5,115 nucleotides of DNA from Hyphomicrobiales bacterium (GTDB taxonomy: Bacteria; Pseudomonadota; Alphaproteobacteria; Rhizobiales; Afifellaceae), in contig JACCSN010000194.1 of NCBI GenBank assembly GCA_013812985.1, positions 1-5,115 on the forward strand. Direction: 5' to 3'. Positions within the stretch are counted from its first letter, which is position 1, and each line of letters opens with the position of its first letter. The notes under the pieces were generated by a model. The model did no database searches and had not been told where the DNA came from. It worked only from the letters and a program-made list of their open reading frames with translations. The translations under genes and the position numbers were made by a program. Shown piece after piece: positions 1-5,115 of this stretch.

Positions 1-783
1 TGACGAAGAATACCACGACGGATCGAGCTGGTGAGGCCGAAGATTTCCTTTTCGACAGCTGGTTCGATCCGATCGAGGACGGGCTGCGAGCGAAGGTGCG
101 CGGCTTCATCGAGACGATGATCGAGGAGGAGCTCACCACCGCTCTGTCGCGCCCGCGCTACGCGCGGCACCGGGACGGCGCGGAAGCGGGAACGGGTGTC
201 CTGGGGCACCGGCATGGCCGTCGCGCGCGCCGGCTGACGGGCACCTTCGGGCCGACCGAGATTGCCGTGCCGCGAGCCCGTCTCCTCGGCGAGGACGGCA
301 CGACGCGCGAGTGGAAGAGCGCGGCGCTTCGATCCTACCAGCGCCGCACCCGAGCTGCCGATGCGCTGATCGCCTCGACCTATCTGGCCGGCACCAACAC
401 GCGCCGGGTGCGCCGCGCGCTCGCGGCCGTGTTCGCCGAGGGCGTCGGCAAGGACGTGGTCAGCCGGGTGTGGCGGAAGGTGAAGACGGATTGGGACGCC
501 TGGAATCGGCGCTATCTCGCCTCCGAACCGATCGTGCGGCTCATCCTCGACGGCACTGTGGTGCGCGTGCGGCTCGACCGCAAGGCGACCACGATCTCGC
601 TCCTGGTCGTCATCGGCGTGCGCGAGGACGGGCAGAAGGTGCTACTCGCGGTCAAGAACATGGGCGGGGAGACGGCCGAGGCCTGGCGTGCCGTTCTCGA
701 CGATCTCATCGGCCGGGGCCTGCGTCGGCCGAAGTTCCTCATCGTGGACGGCGCTCCTGGGCTCGAGAGAGCGCTCGCCGCCG
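1..783 (+). pseudogene. IS256-family (mutator-type) transposase, 3'-truncated
   Basis: This is a DDE transposase of the IS256 family, truncated within its catalytic domain. The frame is open from base 3, and the window begins with TG followed by ACG AAG, so the native ATG most likely has its A just outside the window; the internal GTG at 96 is not the start. Family-like stretches include FDSWFDPIEDGLRAKVRGF near the N-terminus, SYQRRT, and the catalytic block LILDGT (first Asp near residue 184). VDGAPGLE follows (second Asp near residue 250). After GLERALAA (about base 782) the protein no longer resembles the family, which normally continues for about 140 residues and supplies the catalytic Glu. 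The frame stays open by chance to a stop at 1152-1154. Without the Glu and C-terminal domain it should be inactive. The left inverted repeat lies outside the window and the right one is missing. Confidence 0.85.
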
Positions 784-854
784 ACCGGAGCCGTTCCGTA
801 GACCGTCTCGAACGCGAGCGCCATCTGCGCCCGCGCGCCTTGCGCGCGTGCCAT
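777..854 (-). pseudogene. Phage tail tube-like protein, 5' fragment
   Basis: The minus strand starts with ATG at 852-854 and encodes MARAQGARAQMALAFETVYG followed by TAPVGG. From memory this matches the N-terminus of tail tube proteins in alphaproteobacterial prophages, which build the inner tube of a long tail. A good Shine-Dalgarno AAGGA (plus-strand TCCTT, 864-868) lies 9 bases upstream, supporting a true native start. After about 26 codons the frame enters sequence antisense to the IS256 transposase and reads non-phage sequence to a stop at 642. About nine tenths of the original gene is therefore gone. It fits with the tail terminator-like remnant upstream on the same strand, since those genes are neighbours in many prophages. 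The match is short, so the identity rests on a strong but unverified resemblance. Confidence 0.5.
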
Positions 855-863
855 GTCGGTGTG

Positions 864-868
864 TCCTT
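864..868 (-). promoter_or_regulatory. Ribosome binding site of the tail tube-like fragment
   Basis: AAGGA on the minus strand, 9 bases before the ATG at 854. It is the main reason to treat the short minus-strand reading as a genuine gene start rather than an antisense shadow. Confidence 0.5.
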
Positions 869-949
869 CAGAGTTGTCGTTAGCGGAGCCGCCCGAGTCG
901 GGTGTAGACTTGGTCGGCAGGCGCGGCTTTTCCGTCGCCTGTTCTCAGC

Positions 950-954
950 AGGAG
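950..954 (+). promoter_or_regulatory. Ribosome binding site fixing the 961 start
   Basis: AGGAG with a 6-base spacer (aacgtc) before ATG 961. The frame is open further upstream to an ATG at 853, but that one has no comparable site and its extra 36 residues do not look like the family. This decides for 961. Confidence 0.75.
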
Positions 955-960
955 AACGTC

Positions 961-1266
961 ATGTACGCCGTGATCCGCAGTTTCCCACAGATGCAGAATG
1001 TCGAGGAGGCCGGGCGGCTCGCCGAGACGGGCCTTGCGCCGATCCTGAAGCAGCAGCCCGGCTTCAGGGCCTACTACGTCATCCGTCTTACCGACGGCGG
1101 AGGCGGCTCGATCAGCCTCTTCGACAGCGCCGACAACGCCAAGGCGGCGCATGACCGCTCGCTCGCGTGGATCAAGGAGAATCTCGCGAGCATGATCGGA
1201 GACGCGCCACCAGTGGTGACGATGGGTGAGGTCCTGGCTCAGGTCTCGGCCGAGGTCGTCGCGTAG
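961..1266 (+). CDS. Small dimeric alpha/beta-barrel (ABM-like) protein
   Basis: A 101-residue protein that appears intact. It begins MYAVIRSF, has a central PGFRAYYVI strand followed by SISLFDSADNAKAAHDRS, and continues to WIKENLASMIGDAP. This pattern fits the antibiotic biosynthesis monooxygenase-like / dimeric ferredoxin-fold superfamily: short cytosolic proteins of about 95-110 residues whose beta sheets pair in a dimer. Members range from heme or quinone oxygenases to proteins with no known reaction, so no substrate can be named. There is no signal peptide or membrane segment. It has its own Shine-Dalgarno and lies 106 bp from the divergent tail tube-like start. It is convergent with the tail terminator remnant, with 31 bp between the stops. 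It could be a moron carried by the former prophage or a host gene brought in by rearrangement. No clear promoter is visible; a weak TTAGCG-17-TGTAGA pairing at 880-908 is possible. Confidence 0.75.
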   Translation: MYAVIRSFPQMQNVEEAGRLAETGLAPILKQQPGFRAYYVIRLTDGGGGSISLFDSADNAKAAHDRSLAWIKENLASMIGDAPPVVTMGEVLAQVSAEVVA

Positions 1267-1297
1267 AGGCCGGCCCCCGTCCGTCCGACATGCTGAT

Positions 1298-1576
1298 CTA
1301 GCCGAGCGGGTCGGCGCTCGCGTAGTGCAACACGATCGGGATGACCGCGGCCTTCAGAGGCGCCGCGCCGTCAACGGCGAGGTCAATCGGCCGCGGCGCA
1401 TCGGCCTCGACCCAGTCGCAGAGCCCGCCGAGCGTGGGGTCGGCCGCTAGCACCGTGCCGACACCGACGGCGAGCGCGTCGAAGGCGGCGTCCCGACCGG
1501 TGCCCGCCTGGACCACCGCCTCGACCTCGGCGCGATGCTGGTAGTGGATGAAACCGGGATCGGCGTCTTGAGCCCA
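1298..1576 (-). pseudogene. Phage tail terminator-like protein, C-terminal fragment
   Basis: The minus-strand frame ends at TAG (1298-1300) and contains FIHYQHRAEVEAVVQAG, then LAADPTLGGLCDWVEA, and ends APLKAAVIPIVLHYASADPLG-like with the typical final DPLG. From memory these match small tail terminator/minor tail proteins of alphaproteobacterial prophages (sometimes mislabelled acyl-CoA transferase), which cap the tail tube and join it to the head. About the last 90 residues remain. Beyond roughly 1576 the frame stays open to a GTG at 1672, but those residues do not look like the family and overlap the packaging-gene remnant on the other strand, so I do not accept that start. Its strand and position suit a former tail terminator to tail tube order with the fragment at 854. 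The missing N-terminus and absent start make function unlikely. Confidence 0.5.
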
Positions 1577-1654
1577 CCGGGCAGGCCCATTTTCTTGATG
1601 GGGCTGGAAGATGGGAGAGTAGTAGCAATCAAGCAGAACTGATCGGCGCCCGCG

Positions 1655-1807
1655 ATGCCGGGAAGCCGTCACCGCGGCGATCGCTGGCTAAAGACCCGCG
1701 CCGGCTGGAAGGAGACCAGCGTGCACGAGGTAAGCGGCCGCGATGGCGGGCCGATCGAGACGGACGAGGCCTGTCGAACCAAGCTGGCCCACGTCATCAT
1801 CGCCTGA
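1655..1807 (+). pseudogene. Phage packaging-type HTH protein, C-terminal fragment with frameshift
   Basis: One frame reads REAVTAAI (1659-1682). A shift of one base then gives WLKTRAGWKETSVHEV and SGRDGGPIET, ending KLAHVIIA with TGA at 1805-1807. Joined, this resembles the C-terminal half of a prophage protein often placed next to terminase large subunit and assumed to act as a terminase small subunit. In relatives I recall the two parts are linked as AAIFWLKTRAGW. Here GC replaces the expected TTC between ATC and TGG, which is a one-base loss. No N-terminal half precedes it; sequence before about 1655 is unrecognisable. A second frame after 1801 (RLREPAAPAMVQ...) runs to a TGA overlapping the GTG at 1884, so the original C-terminus may have been longer and then frameshifted again. 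Confidence 0.5.
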
Positions 1808-1883
1808 GAGAGCCGGCGGCTCCCGCCATGGTTCAACTGCCATCGCCATCTCAGTCGTCAGCTGCCCGCGAGGAGCGCCGGCG

Positions 1884-2056
1884 GTGACCACGGAGGACCA
1901 CGAAGGGGGCGCCTATGTGCTCTGCCAACTCATCGCGCGCAAGTCGAGGCGATGGCCGGCTACGGGGTGCCGGAAGCTGACATCGCCATGGTGCTCAACA
2001 TCGATCCGGAGACGCTGCGGCCCCACTACCGCAGAGAGCTGGAGGCGAGTGGCATC
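1884..2056 (+). pseudogene. Phage packaging-type HTH protein, N-terminal fragment
   Basis: A possible GTG start at 1884 begins VTTEDHEGGAYV in one frame. The recognisable homology, RAQVEAMAGYGVPEADIAMV then LNIDPETLRPHYRREL, is in another frame from 1934, so a frameshift lies between about 1919 and 1931. This block is a helix-turn-helix of the kind found at the N-terminus of small terminase-like prophage proteins, which bind phage DNA during packaging. Homology stops after ELEASGI (about 2056); relatives continue with residues like TGxxKANA. The frame then runs on by chance to TGA at 2123, into the 3' end of the minus-strand DUF255 gene. The GTG overlaps a TGA from the upstream frame (GTGA, 1884-1887), a layout typical of coupled phage genes. 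Both ends are damaged, so it is unlikely to be functional. Confidence 0.5.
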
Positions 2057-2092
2057 TGTATGCGGCGAATGGGGCTTAACACGGGAATCAAC

Positions 2093-4111
2093 TTAGGTAG
2101 GCGGTACCATACCCATCATCTCTGACGCGCGTTCGAGCAGATCCTCCGGGCGCTTGACAGGCAGGGAGCACCGCATGCCGGCGCAGACGAGGGCCTGCGG
2201 GCCGGCGCCCGCAAGAGCCAGCGCCTTGGCCGGATGCGACGCGCCCAGCGCTGCCGGATCCGCGGCGGCAAAGACGGTCCGGTTCAGGTAAGGGAGCCCG
2301 AGAGCCGCCTTGGTGAGCGTTCCGCCGTTGTCGTTCGTCACTACGATGGCAAGGCCTCGGAGATACAGATCGAGAGCATTGAGGATCGATGCGTGACCGA
2401 CGGGCGACTGGCGGGCGACACCCGCCAAGCCGGCGAGCGCATCATTTGCCGTCCGACGATCCTCCTCGCTTCCCGTGAGAGCCGCAAGCCGCACCAGAGC
2501 CTCCGCGAAAACGCCGTTCGCGTTGGGCACCGCCTCGTCGTGCGTCGGCTGCGGGCGCACCAGGAGGCGGTCGGCGTCATTAGCCGTCATGGCGAGAATG
2601 CCCGTCTCAGCGATTCGGTACTCGTCGCGGAGAATGTCTCGCCAGCGCCTCGCATCCCCGAGATAGTGAGCCTCTCCCGCGGCTTCGTGCAGGGCGAGCG
2701 CCGCGCGCATCATCGCCGCATGGTCGAGCGCAAAGCCCGGAAAGATCAGCGAACCACAGCGCCAGGAATGGCCGAGGCGCCCATCCCGGCTCATCGCCTC
2801 CCGGATGAAGCGATAGGCTTGCTCTGCAAGACCGATCCACTCCGGCCGATCGAGGAGAAGCGCGGCGCGGGCGAGGCCGCCGATCATCAGCCCGTTCCAG
2901 TCCGCTAGGATCTTGTCGTCGAGGCCAGGCCGAACCCGCATCGCCCGACGATTCAGAAGTTTTTGGCGAAGGCTCTGCAGGCGCGCCTCCACGTCGGGCG
3001 ACGGAGCGCCGGAGGTCAGGAGATTCGGGATGTTCGCGCCCTCCCAGTTCCCCTCTTCCGTGATGTCGTAGACCTCAGCGAAGAACGCGGCGTCTGGTCC
3101 GAGAACCTCGCAAATCTCTGCGAGGCTCCAGACATAGAAACGTCCCTCCTCGCCCTCCGAATCCGCGTCAAGGCTCGAAGCGAAGGCACCCTCCGGCGTC
3201 GTCATCTCCCGTCGCAGCCACGCGACGATCCCCTGGGCCGCCTGCCGGAACAGCGAACGGCCCGTTTCGGCAGCCGCCAGGGCGAAAAGCTCCAGGAGCT
3301 GCGCATTATCGTAGAGCATCTTTTCGAAATGCGGGGCGAGCCAGCGCTCGTCCGTGGAATAGCGCGCGAAACCGCCGCCCAAATGGTCGTGGATGCCGCC
3401 GAGTGCCATCCGCTCCAGGGTTAGCAAGAATCCGTCCCGCGCCTCCGCTCCGCTGCCGAGGCGGCCATGGCGGGCGAGAAATTCCAGGATCGTCGGATTG
3501 GGAAATTTTGGGGCGCCTTTGACGCCGCCATGCTCCGGATCGATGATCCCGGCAACCTGGACGCCGAGCCCGGCGAGGTCGGCGAGGTTCAGCGCTTCGC
3601 CACGGCTTTGCCGTACCTGCTCGGACAAACTCTTTGTGAGGAGGCCCTGGTTGTGCGCGATCCGGTCCGGCTCCGCGTGGTAAACGCGGGCGATCTCGCG
3701 TAGCACCTGGCCAAAACCCGGTCGGCCGAAGCTCGGCTCCTTTGGGAAGTAGGTGCCGCCCCAGAACGGACTTCCCTTCGGGGTCAGGAACATCGTCAGG
3801 GGCCAGCCCCCTTGCTGACCGAGGAGGTGCAGTGCGCTCATATAGACATGGTCCACATCCGGCCGTTCCTCCCGGTCGACTTTAATGACGACGAAGAGTG
3901 CGTTCATGATCGCGGCCGTGGCCTCGTCCTCGAAGCTCTCGTGGGCCATCACGTGGCACCAGTGGCAGGCAGCATAGCCGACCGATAGAAGCACCGGCCT
4001 TTCCAGGCGCTGCGCCTCCGCGAAGGCGGCCGGCCCCCACTCCCACCAGTCGACCGGATTGTCCTTGTGCTGCAGCAGGTACGGGCTGCTCGCGGCGCTC
4101 AGGCGGTTCAT
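2093..4111 (-). CDS. DUF255 thioredoxin-fold / six-hairpin protein (YyaL/SPATA20 type)
   Basis: A 672-residue protein, normal length for the family and apparently intact. Residues 1-165 form the DUF255 thioredoxin-like domain: N-terminal [25 protein letters not shown] at 49-52, DREERPD at 79-85, and [13 protein letters not shown] from 101. The rest is an alpha/alpha-barrel resembling N-acylglucosamine 2-epimerases and six-hairpin glycosidases, with KGAPKFP (198-204), [11 protein letters not shown] (261-271), LDADSEG (314-320) and [17 protein letters not shown] (394-410). A conserved C-terminal [10 protein letters not shown] lies near 642-651. No signal peptide is visible, so it is probably cytosolic. 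The reaction is unknown; the CxxC suggests redox or thiol chemistry and the barrel suggests a sugar-like ligand. I chose ATG 4109-4111 because family conservation starts there. The frame is open to a GTG at 4327, but those 72 residues show no conservation. The ribosome binding site is weak (GAGG, 12 bases upstream). It stands alone between remnants. Confidence 0.93.
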   Translation of the reverse strand: MNRLSAASSPYLLQHKDNPVDWWEWGPAAFAEAQRLERPVLLSVGYAACHWCHVMAHESFEDEATAAIMNALFVVIKVDREERPDVDHVYMSALHLLGQQGGWPLTMFLTPKGSPFWGGTYFPKEPSFGRPGFGQVLREIARVYHAEPDRIAHNQGLLTKSLSEQVRQSRGEALNLADLAGLGVQVAGIIDPEHGGVKGAPKFPNPTILEFLARHGRLGSGAEARDGFLLTLERMALGGIHDHLGGGFARYSTDERWLAPHFEKMLYDNAQLLELFALAAAETGRSLFRQAAQGIVAWLRREMTTPEGAFASSLDADSEGEEGRFYVWSLAEICEVLGPDAAFFAEVYDITEEGNWEGANIPNLLTSGAPSPDVEARLQSLRQKLLNRRAMRVRPGLDDKILADWNGLMIGGLARAALLLDRPEWIGLAEQAYRFIREAMSRDGRLGHSWRCGSLIFPGFALDHAAMMRAALALHEAAGEAHYLGDARRWRDILRDEYRIAETGILAMTANDADRLLVRPQPTHDEAVPNANGVFAEALVRLAALTGSEEDRRTANDALAGLAGVARQSPVGHASILNALDLYLRGLAIVVTNDNGGTLTKAALGLPYLNRTVFAAADPAALGASHPAKALALAGAGPQALVCAGMRCSLPVKRPEDLLERASEMMGMVPPT

Positions 4112-4375
4112 TGCGTATCCGGGCCTCGATTGCGACAACGGGTGGCGAGCCGCTTCATCATCAATTCGGAAAGCGGTGGGAAGGCTCCCCGCGGCTGCAC
4201 CTTTGCCCCGGTATGCCCCGGCGGGTGTCCGCCCTGGGGCTTCCAGGCCGCCGGCAACTTCTCCTGCACGCGCGCGGTTCCAGCTACACGAATCTGGAAG
4301 CGCCATCCTGCATTTATGGGCGACCACCGCTGATAGTCATCAGTACTCGCATACGAGGCCGCGGCACCCGCCCTT
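4112..4375. other. Gene-free stretch upstream of the DUF255 gene
   Basis: No gene recognised. It must hold the promoter of the minus-strand DUF255 gene, but I see no convincing -35/-10 pair. All six frames give arginine/proline-rich translations without family features. One short plus-strand reading, YSHTRPRHPP at about 4343-4372, resembles an IS630 transposase motif and is treated as a finding, not a gene. Confidence 0.5.
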
Positions 4376-4813
4376 CTATCGCGTCCGCATGCAGACCGTC
4401 GGGAAGCGGATCTTGCCGACCGTGCGCTCAGGGTAGGCGACGCCGAAGCGCTCGGCGATGAGACGCTGAAGATCAACGCGCCGCCAGCGCACGACCCCAT
4501 GCACGGCCCGATCCGGGCCGGTCTCGACGAGGCGGGTCAGGTCCGCCTGCTGGTCGGCTGAGAGGCGCGGCGGTTGCCCTTCGACCAGGTGTCCTCGAGC
4601 CCGTCCGGACCGCGTTCGTTGAAGCGGTGCACCCAGTCTCGCAGCGTCTGGCGATCCATGCCGCCGATGCGGGCCGCGTCCGTCCGGTTCGCCCTCGAGA
4701 ACCGCCGCAAGCGACAGCAGCCGACGGCTCTGGTTCGCGTTCTTCGTCCCCGCCGCAAGCCGCCGAAGCGCGGCCGCCGAATAGTCCGTCCGCACGCTCA
4801 CCGCTGATGCCAT
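4376..4813 (-). pseudogene. IS630-family transposase, 3'-truncated, two compensating deletions
   Basis: The minus strand starts at ATG 4811-4813 with AGGAGG 8 bases upstream (plus-strand CCTCCT, 4822-4827). It encodes ASAVSVRTDYSAAALRRLA and TKNANQSRRLLSLAAVLEG, the N-terminus of an IS630-family transposase. The next part, NRTDAARIGGMDRQTLRDWV with HRFNERGPDGLEDTW (the helix-turn-helix), is in another frame. The original frame returns at PPRLSADQQADLTRLVETGP and runs to FGVAYPERTVGKI. Relatives have a Met codon after the EG, so AT appears lost between 4690 and 4691. One C is lost near 4572, where AACCCGCCG is expected. The sum is -3, so a single frame stays open but its middle 39 or so residues are scrambled. 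Homology ends near 4412 and the frame closes at 4376. The whole DDE catalytic domain (relatives are about 340-360 aa) is missing, so the element cannot transpose itself. Confidence 0.85.
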
Positions 4814-5016
4814 GCGCGAATCCTCCTCGCGCTATGGAATCATCTCGAGCCCAGGAGCGGAATCCCTCGCGAGTCAGAAACGATGGCCGTTGGTATTAGG
4901 TCTTGAGAAGAGCCGACGGTAAGCCGGCTTTCTCCCTTGATCACTTCCACTTCATTGGTTTGAGGTGGTCGCTCGCGAGAGAGTGTTAACAAACGGTGCA
5001 TGTCTGCTGTCGATGT
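4814..5016. other. Region between the IS630 start and the right-edge gene
   Basis: No gene recognised. It should contain the IS630 end, but I cannot define an inverted repeat. An imperfect direct repeat, GAATCC(TC)CTCGCG, occurs at 4818-4831 and 4860-4871. A perfect 10-base palindrome aagccggctt lies at 4921-4930 and ctcgcgag at 4972-4979. A weak candidate plus-strand promoter is TTGAGG (4960-4965), an 18-base spacer, then TGTTAA (4984-4989), about 28 bases before the candidate GTG at 5017. Confidence 0.4.
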
Positions 5017-5115
5017 GTGGCGTTTAGTTCAGGATCTGACGAGAATAGCAACCGTCGTCGTTTCTTCACCGTTCTTTATGTGCTCGCGATTTCGGCGGGA
5101 CCGGCCGCCCTGGCG
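5017..5115 (+). CDS. N-terminus of a possible Tat-exported protein (runs off window)
   Basis: The frame open from 4990 contains SNRRRFFTVLYVLAISAGPA then ALA at the window end. NRRRFFT fits the twin-arginine consensus S/T-R-R-x-F-L-K well. It is preceded by a polar stretch (SSGSDENS) and followed by a moderately hydrophobic segment and an AxA-like cleavage site, so a folded protein exported to the periplasm by the Tat system is likely if the frame is real. GTG 5017 is the nearest upstream start and gives a signal peptide of about 33 residues; GTG 4996 is an alternative. Neither has a clear Shine-Dalgarno, and only 33 codons are visible, so the mature protein is unknown. Another frame from ATG 5000 is also open but has no recognisable feature. 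Confidence 0.45.
   Translation, partial: MAFSSGSDENSNRRRFFTVLYVLAISAGPAALA

Noticed and set aside
311..883. 190-codon plus-strand ORF within the transposase
   Set aside because: It is an out-of-frame shadow of the IS256 transposase with a low-complexity Arg/Ala/Pro translation.
853..960. Upstream ATG 853 as start of the ABM-like gene
   Set aside because: The extension does not resemble the family and crosses the phage gene start, whereas ATG 961 has AGGAG at ideal spacing.
1268..1275. ggccggcc palindrome after the ABM-like gene as a terminator
   Set aside because: It has no loop and no T-run follows, so it is a simple GC palindrome.
1577..1672. GTG 1672 as start of an intact 124-aa tail terminator-like protein
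   Set aside because: Residues before about WAQDADPG are not family-like and are antisense to the packaging-gene fragment.
1743..2096. 117-codon plus-strand ORF as a gene
   Set aside because: It stitches together out-of-frame parts of two phage fragments; only about 12 residues (VTTEDHEGGAYV) may be native.
2234..2908. Long plus-strand ORF of 224 codons inside the DUF255 gene
   Set aside because: It is antisense to a clearly conserved protein. Its translation is arginine-rich and featureless, as expected from GC-rich antisense frames.
2963..3703. Further plus-strand ORFs antisense to the DUF255 gene
   Set aside because: They have no domains and no credible ribosome binding sites, and they are explained by codon bias of the minus-strand gene.
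4112..4327. 72-residue N-terminal extension of the DUF255 protein
   Set aside because: Family homology begins exactly at [15 protein letters not shown] (4111). The extension is Ala/Gly/Arg-rich and looks like neither a signal peptide nor a known domain.
4818..4871. Imperfect direct repeat GAATCC(TC)CTCGCG as IS end or regulatory sites
   Set aside because: There are only two copies about 12 bases long with a 2-base indel, next to a ribosome binding site. This is not enough to define an IS terminus or operator.
5000..5115. Plus-strand frame from ATG 5000 (MSAVDVWRLVQDL)
   Set aside because: It has no ribosome binding site at useful spacing and no recognised feature; the overlapping frame has a clear Tat-like signal.

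Overview
The window is GC-rich and most resembles an alphaproteobacterium. The style of the phage-remnant proteins and of both transposases suggests Methylobacterium/Methylorubrum or a close relative; this is inferred from remembered family sequences, not from a search. It reads as an accessory junkyard around one intact housekeeping-type gene: two broken insertion sequences, at least three kinds of degraded prophage gene, one small intact ORF among them, and the start of a possible exported protein at the right edge.

Left part (1-2125). An IS256-family transposase enters at the left edge, its ATG cut by the window boundary. It loses homology near 783, inside the catalytic domain. The junction runs directly into the antisense 5' end of a phage tail tube-like gene (minus strand, start at 854). 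Next is a small intact plus-strand gene for a dimeric alpha/beta-barrel (antibiotic biosynthesis monooxygenase-like) protein (961-1266), convergent with the C-terminal part of a phage tail terminator-like gene (minus strand, stop at 1298). Beyond it, on the plus strand, are two pieces of a phage DNA-packaging-like helix-turn-helix protein. The C-terminal piece (about 1655-1807, one frameshift) precedes the N-terminal piece (1884-2056), the reverse of their order in an intact gene.

Central part (2093-4111). The minus strand holds one complete, apparently functional gene of 672 aa. It encodes a DUF255/thioredoxin-fold plus six-hairpin protein (YyaL/SPATA20 type) with a CHWC motif and all the family motifs I know.

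Right part (4112-5115). A gene-free stretch of about 260 bp leads to an IS630-family transposase fragment on the minus strand. It keeps a good ribosome binding site but carries a 2-bp and a 1-bp deletion that cancel each other, and homology ends near 4412. After about 200 bp without a clear gene, a plus-strand frame with a twin-arginine-like signal peptide starts near 5017 and runs off the window.

I see no RNA gene, CRISPR array or complete new system. The most distinctive points are the intact small gene between two phage tail gene remnants, the reversed order of the packaging-gene fragments, and the paired compensating deletions in the IS630 transposase.
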